From Lepidodermella squamata (taxonomy: Eukaryota; Gastrotricha): 64,000 nt of DNA. The stretch spans positions 3,906,001 to 3,970,000 of the forward strand of contig JBLDXI010000003.1 of NCBI GenBank assembly GCA_047495785.1, read 5' to 3'. Below the pieces are notes generated by a model that had not been told where the DNA came from, did no database searches, and saw only the letters and a program-made list of their open reading frames with translations. How positions within the stretch are numbered: position 1 is the stretch's first letter; each line of letters opens with the position of its first letter. Below, piece by piece: positions 11,146 to 22,751 of this stretch. Made by a program: the position numbers and the translations under genes.

Positions 11146-13420
11146 ATGGCTGAGTTAGAGGTCAGCAAAATGAGCCAAAAGCTCATGGATATATTAGAAA
11201 AAGCCGATTACCGGCCAATTACCAACTCCAAAGATAAAGTTGCTGCCGATAAATTGGATTGGCTGTTCGAGTACGACGGATTCGGTGAATTCTTTACATT
11301 CGTCGTCGATGCTATATCGGAGGAAAACATCATTTCTGAAGATTTGTTGAACCGCTTTGACGATCTCAGTCAGTTGAATCCGAGCGACATTTTACCATCG
11401 GCTGATGTTCTTGAAGTTCTTGGTTCCTTGGCGAAACTTTCGCTTCAAAACACCGATGTCGGTGGGGATGACGTTTCGAATGGCTTGTACCCTGAGCGCA
11501 TTTTAACCTCAGCAAACAGTGGCGATTTAGTGAGAAAAGAATATGCTCTGCTGCAAAAGCAAGCCGAGACTTTACGCAGACAATCGCAATTTTTCCAGGG
11601 TCAGCTGCAAATCGAACGTGTAGCAGTTGTCCAAAAAGAGGATGTGTTGAAAAAAGAACTCGACTCTACCCGTAAAATTGAGGAGAAAATCGAATCAGCC
11701 GCTTCTGAACTGGATGAAGTGTCAACGAAATTGCTGTCTGAGGTTTGCCAACTCGGAGCATTTTACGCCAGCGAACAGTTGAATTCAAATGATTTGGGCT
11801 CTTGTGGAATTATGGGCGCGTTACCGTTTCAAGATATCTACAGGATGGAGGAAGATTACGCCGCGAAATTCACGGCCTACACCAGGAAACAACTCGGACA
11901 CAAGGGTGTTATACATTTGACTGCAAATGGAGCTCCTGTTGAAAAACCTGGCCGTCTATCGTCAAACAGCAACAACTCCGGCCTGTCGACGAGCCTTGCC
12001 TCAAATGGTTTGGAACATATCCGTAACGAAGAGCTTGCTGCATGTTTTAAAGCGCTAACTCCTGCTAGGACGACTAACAAGAACGCGTCGAATCCTCAGA
12101 GCAAATGTCTTTCATTTATGCGTCCAGGTCGTTTTTCGCGAATTTCCAACTCGGAGAATCGCGCAGATGGTCGGTTATCTGTCGACGAAATGACGGTCAT
12201 TTTACAAGAAATCTACGCTGAGTATGTTTTAATTATTCTAGGAAAAATGAGAATTTTTTATTTTTTCAATACAAGTTATGGCCTTGCCTTGATGGAACGA
12301 ACCAAATCGGTGGTTGAGCGCGATCGCCTCTCAGGATGTGTTGCTTTTATCGAGCAGCTACTCGGCTCAATAGAGCGTGGCGAGTTGTCATCAATAATTC
12401 CAAATCTCGAGTAAGATTTTAATTTCTCAGCTAAATTTATTAGAAAAATGAATTAATTCCAGCGTTAATTTGACCCGTGCTGATCGAAAATACGTGGACT
12501 TGAAGTTAAAAATTGACTCTGCTCTTGCCTCTGGAACTAGTTCCATCGCTGCTTCGCTTGATCGTTTGGTCTCACTATCAGTCGAGAGCATTTTGGATTG
12601 CGGCCTTGACCTGGAATTGAAGCGAAAAGAATATGTTTTAGACAAACGAGAAAAGGTTATTGGCTACCTCAAATCGATTTGCGCACGCGGCACGACTATT
12701 CGATTGCTGCTTGAAAACGAGTTGAAATCCGTGGCGGATACTGTTATGCTAGGTGAATCTATTGTACATGAGTTGAAAACGAGCGAAGACGCCCGACTTG
12801 CCCGCAAGGCGTTTTTCGGTCGACCTCAATTTGCGCTGAAGCAATTGCCGAAATATGCAGTTGATAGCGTCAACGTATTCATCTCAGCTCTTCATAGTCT
12901 GCTGGTCAAATTCCCGTTTCCAAATGACAACAAAATGCCGTGCTGCCGCGATAAACCGGTCGATGTACTTACTCTGGCTCATGTTGCCGAGCATATCAAG
13001 CATTTTATCGAAAATGTGAAGCTGGTTGACAAGAATGTGGCGACAACTGAAGTGGCTATTCTTCAGCAAACTGCTTTATTGTGAGTTTTTCGGTGTTGTT
13101 ATCTTATTTAATAGCAAATTTTCATGTGTAGGACTTCTCTTATCAATCAAATGCGAGCTGTTTTGTCGAATGATGGCCTGGCATCTTCTCCGACAACAAT
13201 GTTGAGCAGCCTTGCTAATCGTCTTGAAAGGGAAACTGACCTTCTTGAGGCGCATCTCACTGCGGAAATTCGTAACTTTGAAGATGCTAAAAAGCAGATG
13301 AATGATCCCCTGATTCGCGAGGAACGACTGTTTTTCACTAAATTTTTCTCGGAAACCGGCGACGAATCTCATCTTGTCAATCAAGTCATTTCAGATCTTC
13401 AGAACAAAAATGCTTTCTAA
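11146..13420 (+). CDS. HAUS3: HAUS augmin-like complex subunit 3
   Basis: Augmin recruits gamma-tubulin to existing spindle microtubules and nucleates branches. Exons are about 11146-12221, 12276-12410, 12463-13080 and 13132-13420; the intron 12222-12275 (54 nt) has no stop and keeps frame, so it could be read through, but its GT-AG ends and AT-richness mark it as an intron. The N-terminus has DKLDWLFEYDGFGEFF and SEENIISEDLL, matching DFDWLFEG and NEQNVLSERELEAF of human HAUS3; most of the rest is coiled coil, with a YTRKQLGHKG segment like YTKKQFFQG in the human protein. Length is about 688 residues against about 600 in vertebrates. The ATG follows a pyrimidine-rich acceptor region 71 bp after the TP53BP1-like stop, and UTP20 follows after 95 bp. 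Caenorhabditis has no augmin, which bears on the host. Confidence 0.82.
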
Positions 13421-13515
13421 TAACAATTTTTCTCAATCATTCACGCATGCACAGTTTTAAAGCTCAAATAAATTCACTGCCAATTTTTACTCGAATAGGT
13501 TCAAATTATTTTAAA

Positions 13516-16500
13516 ATGGGCAAGAAACATTCGGAGACCAATAGATTCAGGGTAATGATTCAGATGAAATATAATGCAGATAATGCAACGATAAATTGAT
13601 TTTTTGTTGTTAGTTTCAATCGTTCACCGATCGAATTTCAGCCATCCGAATTGGAGCTAATGTCAAGATCAAGCGTTTCGATACGATTCCAGACGATGCG
13701 GAAACCTTTCTCGGCGAAAGTTTGCGGCGCTGGTCGACCATCAACTGCTCGAATGAATTCACGGCATTCGAGTGTCAAGTCACCCCGATTTCCGAGAGCC
13801 TTCCACTGGTATATTTGCATCGCGAAAAAATCGCGAAATTGTTCAAACAGCATCTCGAAAATGCGACAAAATTGTCCGTGGAAACTCTCTTAGAGTGAGT
13901 AGTTTTGCTCGGAAATTCCATTTAATCTTACGAGTTTTATTTTAGCTTATTGGTCCACTTCGCTCGCGATCTTTCAAGCGAGTTTGTACCTTTCGCTCAA
14001 GACTTCGTCCGCCTTATGGTGACGATTTCGCTTAAAAATCAGAAAGACCCAGAGGTTCTCGAGTGGTCGTTCTCCTGCTTGGCTCATTTGATGAAGCTTC
14101 TTTGGAAGTATTTTACGGAACATCTCGAACAATTTCTGGAGATTATTCTACCCACTTTCCACGCAAAATTACCTGCATACATTAGGCAATTTTCGGCCGA
14201 GGCGTTTGCTTTCTTAGTCCGGAAATCGAATGATTTGCTCAAAACTATTCGATACATTGCTGAAGGGCAGGTTTTGGCTCACCCTGATTGCGCTTACGGC
14301 TTGGGTCTTGTCGTTTTCGAGGTCGTTCGTGGTGCTAATAAAACACTTCTGCCCTGTACGGGTGATATAATCAAACTGCTCATCGACCTTTGCACTGCAG
14401 AGGGCGGCGACTCGGCTGCCCAAGCCGAGTTTTGTCAAATCGTCCTAAATTCATGTGCAGAGCATATTTCGCCGCAAAATGCTGATGTGATTTTTAAGCT
14501 GCTCCTGAACCATTTGAGCTCAACTGCATCGGCTAATTCTTGCGAAAGTGTAGGCCATGCTCAATGCTTCATCAATACCTGGCTAGCATACCGTCGGGGC
14601 ATGCACTGCTGCGACGCGAATGCGATCGCTAAAGCAGCGGTTGACTCACTGGTCTGGCATAACCAACACGAGGAATGCTGCCAGAACTTGCTGTCGATCC
14701 TATCGAGTGTGGTTGATTTGGAAACAAATTGTCTGCCAGCTATGCAGTGCTATTTACACGTGAAAAACTTGTTTGATCTTCCGATTTCTAAAGCAATGTT
14801 GTTCGATTTTGCTCTGGATCACGTGACTTCCCCGATGTTCGCGACCAGCTTTCTACCTCACATTCTGAGCTTCCTCGTCAAATTCAGTGCGAAAGAGAAG
14901 GAAAGACTGACAAAGGAGCCGCAAAAGAGTAATGATGAGTACGATTTGTGCGAACCTGATATTCCAGATGACGAAGAGAAAGAAGAAGAGTCGGAGAATT
15001 TTGTTCGTGAAAGCTTGTTGGCGATTTTGTCAAAACTTGCGCTGCAAGATTCCACTGAAAAAGTGGTTATCCCTGACCTGATTCTAAAACAGCTATCGAA
15101 AATCCTAGACTCGGAAGCGTCGGAATTGCCGGTTGTTTGGTCCGTGGCTGTTATAACGCGGAAATTCAACCTTCTTGATGCAAAATGCGACTCGACCATT
15201 ATGTTAGCTGAATCCCTCGAAAAATTCTGTAAAACCGCCAAGTCCAAGCTTCTGTCGAAAGAAGAATTGGAAACAGTTAGTTGACGATTTTTTAAGATGG
15301 ATTTTTTGTAATGCTTTAAATTTTGTTAGGATGAAGCTCGTCGTATATTTTTAGCCGTTGGTGAAATCGCGAAATGTTTCGAATCATTGGGAAGAGCAGG
15401 ATTCGAAAAGCGAACATCTTTTTCTTGGAAAGACGGCCTTGCTTTGCTAAAGAAGTATCCGCACAACCTTTTCTGTCTAAGCCTCGTCAAAACAGTTATT
15501 GACGCGATTTCAGAAGGTATTCTCGAGTGTTTAGTAATTTAGTATATGAATATAATTTATTTCGGTTTCAGAAAGCGTTGAAGTTTACAAGGAGTACTTT
15601 CAACAACTGGAGGAAAATCTTGCAAGCCCGCTTCCTGATGCTCGAGAGTATTCACTGCATATCTTGGAACGGCTGAGTCGTGGAATTTACCGTGATCACT
15701 CAAAGACTACTAAGAAACCAGGCGTGAATGTCATCGCGACGTTGCTGGCTGCCGAACGAACTCCAGCGGACTTGCAAAGCTTCAAAAATCGCCTGAATCT
15801 ACTCGGTAAATTACGCGCTGAAATCGTCGGAAACCAGCCGGATAATATCAATTGGCAGCGGCTTTGCCTGTTTTCATTCGTCGGCCAGCTGACCATTGAT
15901 TTCACGGCTTTGCATCAACCGATTGGGGAGTTACTCGCGAGCTATGTTGAGCACATCCCTCGCGATAATTTCTGGGCTGTTTTCGCGAAATTGCTAAACG
16001 AAGCCCATGAAAAAGCCTCCTCGCCTGCTGATATTGAGCCGGAAAATGATGAGGAACTGACTTTCGAACTCGCGTCAACTTGCGCTGATTTGATGAAAGT
16101 CAGTGTTGCTGATGTGAAAAAGCGGTCGTTCTACACGGGTTGGCACACATTGCGCGTTCGGCAATGGGAGGCATTACGAAGCTTTCGAGTCGAAGATCTT
16201 GAACCTAGTTCTCGCCATTACGTTCCAGTTTTCTTGGACTTTGTCGAAACTTCATTTCCGAACATCGTATCCGCTACGTCTATGCCTGTTGTAAATTTAG
16301 TTGTCGCACCGAGTTCGGATAAGAAGGAGAGAAGGATCGCGGCCGGGTCATTTGGCGAGCGGAGGCATTGTCTCGTCACTATGTTGAACGTTTTCAGCAA
16401 GTTGCGTCATCGAAGCCAACTTATTTCTGCTGATAAAATCGTAGCTGCAGTCTTCCGATTGCTGAAAATTCCAAGACCCGAACTTCAAAAGCCAGCTCTT

Positions 16501-19500
16501 GAATTCTTGATCAACACCAATTGGCCTGGAATTGCGGCCTATAAAGACATGCTACTCGACATACTTGACGCTAAAAAATACCGAAATAGTTTGCTTGAAT
16601 TCGGAAATTTAGCTTCAATGGGCGAAAATGACCGCAAGAACCTACTTCCCATCCTTCTCCGCCTTCTTTTCGGCCAGATGCATTATGTAAAGAACAAGAA
16701 ACGAAGCGGGAAAACTGGTTACGCGAAAAAATCAGCTGCTCTTTCGTTCCTAGCTAACATTGCAGCCAGCGAAGTATCGATTTTCGTCGATATCATGCTC
16801 GAACCATTTAGAGCCTCTGAAAAGTGGTTTGCAAGCGTGTTCGATCAGTCTGAAGGGGATTTTGTCGCTAAATCGCTGTCATGTGGCATTGACTTGATGG
16901 CTTTCCCATCTACCGAATTGCAATTCTGGTTTTTCCATACTTTCATTAATTCACTGGAAAATCTGCACAACGTCTCGTCTCAAAATTGGCGGTTATTCTT
17001 CCGAATTGCAGTTGTCTTGTACTCATTCGTTACCAAAGTTCTGAATGAATCGGCTGAATCAATCGATGGAGAGCATGGGAAACGGTTGCGGCGTTTGAGG
17101 AAACTGGCATTCAAGAGTTTTGCCGTGTTTTTCCAGCGCAGGGGTGATAACATCGAAGACTGGACGAATGACGTTGAAATTACCGCCTTTTTCGATCACG
17201 TCGTTTGGCCAGAATTCAAGCGGTGCGATGTCGTGACTAGTGGAAGCGAGTTGTTACCTTTGATTTCACTGGCTACGATCTGGGCGAGTGATTACTCGCT
17301 GAAGCACTCCCTTCTTATTCGTGAAAAGCCAGGATCATCCAGCAAAGAGACATTTCTTTCGACCCTTTTTGATTCTACCCGCAAATCCAGCGCTGCATCG
17401 GCCGAATCTTCAGTGGACCTCAAAATCATCGATGCTTTCATGCAGTTTTTTGAGAAATTGCTACCGCCTCTTCGGCCAGAGCCGATGGAAGCAGATGAGC
17501 AGCAGGAGGCTGATGATTTCTCCGAAAAGGTTTTCGCGCATCGAAGTGTCATCATTTCGATGGTCTCGAGTATTCTCAATTCATCGAAAAAGAGTAAATT
17601 GTGTCGGAAACGTGTGCCGAAAGCTCTGTCGATTTTCCAACGCGTGACTACTGGCGTCGATGACCCGCATTGTGCGAATGAGGTTTTCCAACTCCTCATC
17701 TCAATGCTGTCATCCGGGTCACTTCCAACCGGCGAATCGCAAACGTCCGCCTTAAAATCGGTGCTCGAAGTTGTCCCAGTTCTTGAGTCTGTGAGCCAGG
17801 CTCAAGCGAATATGATTGCTATTTGTTTTTCTCGAATTTCGGAACGCCATTCTCGAGCTCAACTATGTGCGCTTCTCGAGCTTTTATCGCAAAAATTGAT
17901 ACCTCAATGCGCTAGGGTATCTAAACTGATTCAACAGCTTAATTCCTGGAGCCGGAAACTCGAAGAACCGGACTATGAAACTCGCCTGAGTGCCTTTGCG
18001 GAATGCTGCAGTGTTTTGAAGGCCGAAAATGAGAAATTGACTTTCCATCCGATTGAAGTTACTTTCCTGCTCAATAACTGTCTTTACTTCCTTCTTAACG
18101 TTGAAGATTTCTCAATTCGAGCCAATTCGTCCGAACTGGTTGAGGCGATCATTCACTGGGCTGGTTCGTCAAATGAAACAACAGCAACTGCGAGAAAATT
18201 GACTGTCAGTGCGGTTATTGCGGCTTGTGGGCGCGGAGTCCAGCATAAAAGTGACGTGGTTCAGCAGGAATTTCTGCGAGTTTTAGCGAAATTGGTTCGA
18301 ACGTTCCCCGACAACGCTTCGCTCACTGGTTTGTCTCAGTTGATTGATAACGACCCCGAGGCGGATTTCTTCGAAAACATGCGGCATCACCAACACCATC
18401 GCCGCGCTAGAGCGATGCGGAAATTGGCCGGCATCATCCAGCAACAAATTTCTGAGGGGGCTAGTGTCGATCCGAACAAATCGATAAGTCTCAGGGCCTT
18501 GACGACTTTCATCATGCCGTTGGCCCAGATGCATCTGATCGCCGCAGCCTCGGGCTCGGTTAAAACTGTAATGGTTGATGCGTCACTTGAATTGTTGAAG
18601 GCTTGCTGTAAACTACTCCCATGGCCGACGTACTACCGCTTGCTTTCGAAATTTCTGTCGCAATTGATTGCTGGAAACGTCGAGAAAATCACCTTCAATA
18701 TCAGGGCGGTTGTCGCGATTCTCGATGCGTATCATTTCGTATCGTACGCCGAGAAAGACGGTGGCAAATCCATGGACCTGGAAGAAGTGGAAGCCCCGAA
18801 GTCGGCAGAAATTAAGAAGGATAGTGATAAAGCGGTGCTGAAAGCGATTCGTGAACAAGTCATACCGAATCTGATCGAAGCTGTAAATGCTCAGTTACTA
18901 CCAGGTGCTCTCGCCTCGGGTCAGTGTGCTATTATTCCGTTGACTATTGCAGCCGTCCGCCTATTAATCCACTGTCCAACAGCGTATCGAAAGGCTACAG
19001 TGCCTACGATTATTTTGAAATTGGAAGATTTTCTTAAATCGAAATTTCTCGAAGTTCGTCAGGCTGCTAGAAAATCGCTATGCCAGATCTGTGTCGCGCT
19101 TGGTCCGTCTCAAATCGGTTGGATTATTCGAGATTTGAAGATCAGCTTGACTCGCGGCTATCAGCGTCACGTGCTGACTTTCACTGTCGGTGAGCTCGTT
19201 CGAACTGTGCAACCGCTATTCCAACCGGGCCAACTCGATTCTTGTATTAAGGAAGTTGTTCAAATCTTCTGTACAGAACTTTTCACGGTTCTGTCCGAAG
19301 AAAAGGAGGCGGATTGTAAAATTTCTGGTAAATGGCCTGAGGCGAAGCGACGTGCTAGCTTACACGCCTACCCCATTCTTGCTAACCTGGTTAGTAAGGC
19401 GTCGGTAGAAGTGTATTTGAACCCATTGAGAGAAATTCTATTAACATCAACTGATAGCGAAAAAATCCGGAAAGCTCGTCAAGTTTTGCATCTGGTCGTG

Positions 19501-21948
19501 CCAATTTTGGCCCAGAACCCGGGTATTGCCCTCGCCGATCTTGTCGCGTTAGCTAGAAGCTGGCTACAAGCGGCGAGTAGAACTCGGGATAACAAAAAAC
19601 CGGACTTGAAACCGAATGAAAAACCAGAATCTGGTCTTCTTGAGCCTAGACCTCAACCCTCGCAGTTGTTGCCTCCAAAGCCGGCACGATTGGGGCTGGC
19701 TATGCCTGTCATGACTCATTCAGTGAACAGCTTCGTTTTAGCTGAGTTCGGCCTGCGACTCCTTTTCAGTTTAATCAAACACAATCGATTGAGTGATTCG
19801 AGTATTGAGGTGGCTTTCGAAGGCGATGAGTCGAAAATCAATGAATTCGCTGCTGAAGTGCATTCAATGATGAAGCTGGGCGAAAACGAGGCTGTTCTCT
19901 ATGCCGCTCTTCAACTCTCCTCGACTTTATTGACATTCAAGGTCCCGGCCTTCACCAGCCGTTTAAATTCACTGGCTGATTCCGTTTTCGAGTTATTGAA
20001 AGCCGAATTACTGCAGAAAAATACGCAAAGTCGCTTATTAGTCGCTTGTTTTAAGGCGGCTGTAACTTTGGTCGAAATCGCGCGTTCTGACGAAATCAAA
20101 AAGGTGAATCGAGTCGGGCTAGATTCTGAGCAAATCGATGCTTTGTTGGTTTGCATTGACGAAGCCTTGCTCGGCGATCGCCAGGGTGTTTGTGCCCTTC
20201 AATTGCTCAAAAAATTGCTGGATACCTCTACGAAATCTGTTCAGCTGGCTGAAATCATCAACGGTACGATCACGAAGCAGGCATTACGCGGTCGAGATGA
20301 ACATCAACCGCTAGCTCGTGGGTGTATTCTCTCATACATGCTGCACTACCCAGTTGGCCAGAAAAATCTAGATTCAATGACTGAAACTTTCATCAGTGTA
20401 CTTGCCTCTGAAACTGGAGAGCCATATGTTATCAAATCTGCGTTGGAAATGGTTTTTATGATGGTTTCGCATTTCCCAGAGGTTCGTATTTTCGAGATCA
20501 TTAATTTTCTTAATTTAATGCATATTTTTTGAAATTTTCAGAAAGAGGTCGAAAGGAGATGTGCAGTGCTTTTCCTGCCAGTAGCTGCGCTGTTCGTCAA
20601 CTCGAAAGAGGTCGACATTCGAGAACTCGCGAACGTCGTGCTTGTCAAACTTCTTTCACGCGTCTCTCAAGCTCGCCGCGATATGCTGTTCAAAGAAATG
20701 GTCCAACCCTGGCTATCGTCCGGCAAACAGCTGAAGCAGCAGCTGGCCAGTCTCGTTATCGCAGTTTTTCTCGAGGCCGAAACTAGCAAATTCGAAAGCC
20801 GTTTGGCGAACGTGATGCCATCGCTTGTCGATTTGCTGGATTCGAAAATTCAGCAAAAATCAACGGACGACGAGGAGAAGGATGAAGAGAAAGAAAACGA
20901 TGAGTTGATGGATAGCAACTACGAGCCGCCATTGGACGACTCACTTGACGGCTTAATCTATTCAATCGCCTCGACGCTGGTTAAACTGGTTCGCCAATTC
21001 AAGTTGCAAGCGATTTCGGCGTGCTCCAAGGGTTTCCCGCAATTTATCGCGATTGCTATGAAACTTTCACTCCATGCCCATAGCTGGATTCGTTGCCAGA
21101 TCGGCTATTTGTGGTTCGAGTTGTTCCAATCAGTTGAACTCGCCGATTTCTTGAAGGCGGCGAAGTTGAGTCTCGGTGAACCTGGAAACGTTAAAACCTT
21201 GTGTCGAAGGGTAGTGAACCAACTTCTTACGAAGGGAATCGCGCCAGATTTTGCTGATAAAGTGGCGTTGAACTGCGTTTACTTGACTCGAGTCCTCCTT
21301 AAAACCGGGGATGCTGAAATGCTTGCGTGGTTGTGTCGTCGCGTGGTTCGAATCGCCATGGCCGAGTCGATTTACGAGTCGAAATACTCGTGTTTGAAAC
21401 GAACCTGCGTCTTCAAGTGGATGGCTGCTTTTGTTTCTGACCTGTCAAATTCTGCGAAATTGAAAGATAAGGCGGCTGATTTTCTCTCAATTCTCGCTGT
21501 ACCGCTAGCCCGAGAATTGAAAGAAACGCCAATTCTTGGCAACACGATGCCTGAAAATATGGAAGATGATGCAGACAAACAAATTGACGAAAGCGATGAA
21601 GAAACGTTGGCTGAGCGGTCGAAGGCGAAAGACGATCCTATTGCGAAGCAACTGAAGCCGATTTGTCTCGAACTTGCCGATTTGTTCAGGAAAACATTTG
21701 GGGTCAAAATGTTCACTGCTGCGTTGAATACCGCAATGAAAAAGGCGGCGGAAAATCGTCTGAAACGTAACGCCGAGCGGGCTTCGTTAGCGGTAACTGA
21801 TCCGGCTAAGGCTGCCAGAATTAAGGCGTTCAAGCAAGTTTCGAAGCGTGAGGCGCGGAAACGAAGAGTAGCTGATGATAAGGCGAATCGTGGTGTCGAT
21901 GTGAAGAGCCGCAAGAAGACGCAGCGGTTCGACGTCGAAGCGGAGTGA
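13516..21948 (+). CDS. UTP20: UTP20, small-subunit processome HEAT-repeat protein
   Basis: UTP20 is a giant HEAT-repeat component of the nucleolar U3 small-subunit processome required for 18S rRNA processing. Six exons (13516-13551, 13614-13894, 13946-15275, 15330-15516, 15572-20481, 20542-21948) join in frame to 2,716 residues, against 2,785 in human. The start matches UTP20: ETNRFRFQSFTDRI parallels TYRFLTFAERL. Then LLVHFARDL, EVLEWSFSCLAHLMKLLW and SAEAFAFLVRKSND parallel VVQLARDL, ELLEWAFTSLSYLYKYLW and AAESFTFLMRKVSD. Helical repeats continue throughout. Acidic stretches lie near residue 340 and in the final exon, and the C-terminus is very basic, as expected for an rRNA-associated protein. 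Exon 5 alone is 4.9 kb, unusual for this window. The ATG follows AATAAA in the preceding spacer and an acceptor (TTTTTACTCGAATAG), suggesting an operon cistron. Confidence 0.96.
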
Positions 21949-22751
21949 AAATTTGTTGTTTAGACTAGCATTAATAGATCTTATATAAAATTATTGTTGT
22001 TGAAATTATGATTCTAGACAATTCTGAGTGAGACAGACAGAGTGTACGTCTGACAGATTTTTTATTTTCTCGGTTCGTGCACTGGTGCCAGGATGACGAT
22101 GTATGGAGCTTTATAACAAATAATGTGCAAAATCAAATAAAATCGAGAAGGATGACTTTCAGCCTTTTTTACCCGATGAGACTGCAAAATGCAATCTAAC
22201 ACTTTCTGTTGTTTTTTGAATGAAACAGAGACCTACATACGAACTGCCGCAAGGTCGCGATTTATACCAAACAACCAGTTTTTGTGATGAAAATTCCAAA
22301 ATATCCGAAATTCACGGTCGAAGCTGGTGCTTGGGAAAGCTTCACATAGCATTATGAAAGAAAACACCTCCCCACCGATATTTAGACGAAGGAAAGGGCG
22401 GTTTGAAACCTAAAAAATATTCCGAAACTAACGTTTCTCTGATCTCCGCGATAAACAACAAGAAAAATGAGCTCAACCCCACGAAATAAAAAAAATTTAC
22501 ACCGAAACGATATTTTATTTTCTTCAAACAGCAACAGTCCTGAAATAAATAATGAATGGTCCTCAACCTCAGCAAATAAATATGACATATTCTACATGCT
22601 GTATGTCATCAGATTAACAATCCTATAATTATTATCAAGCCATCATTCATCTGTCTTTAATGAAACTAAGCAGCCAAAATAGCAGCCGATTTTCAGCCCG
22701 GCAAGAAAGCTCATTGTTAAAGTTGTTGAAAGCCGTAAATTCTAGAATTTT
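21949..22751. other. Convergent intergenic region
   Basis: Lies between the 3' ends of UTP20 (plus) and NFXL1 (minus). It should contain both 3' UTRs and is AT-rich with AATAAA-like runs. I see no gene, structured RNA or repeat. Confidence 0.5.

Noticed and set aside
12222-12275. In-frame coding stretch in HAUS3
   Set aside because: GT-AG ends, AT-rich content and a typical 54-nt length mark it as an intron that merely lacks a stop.
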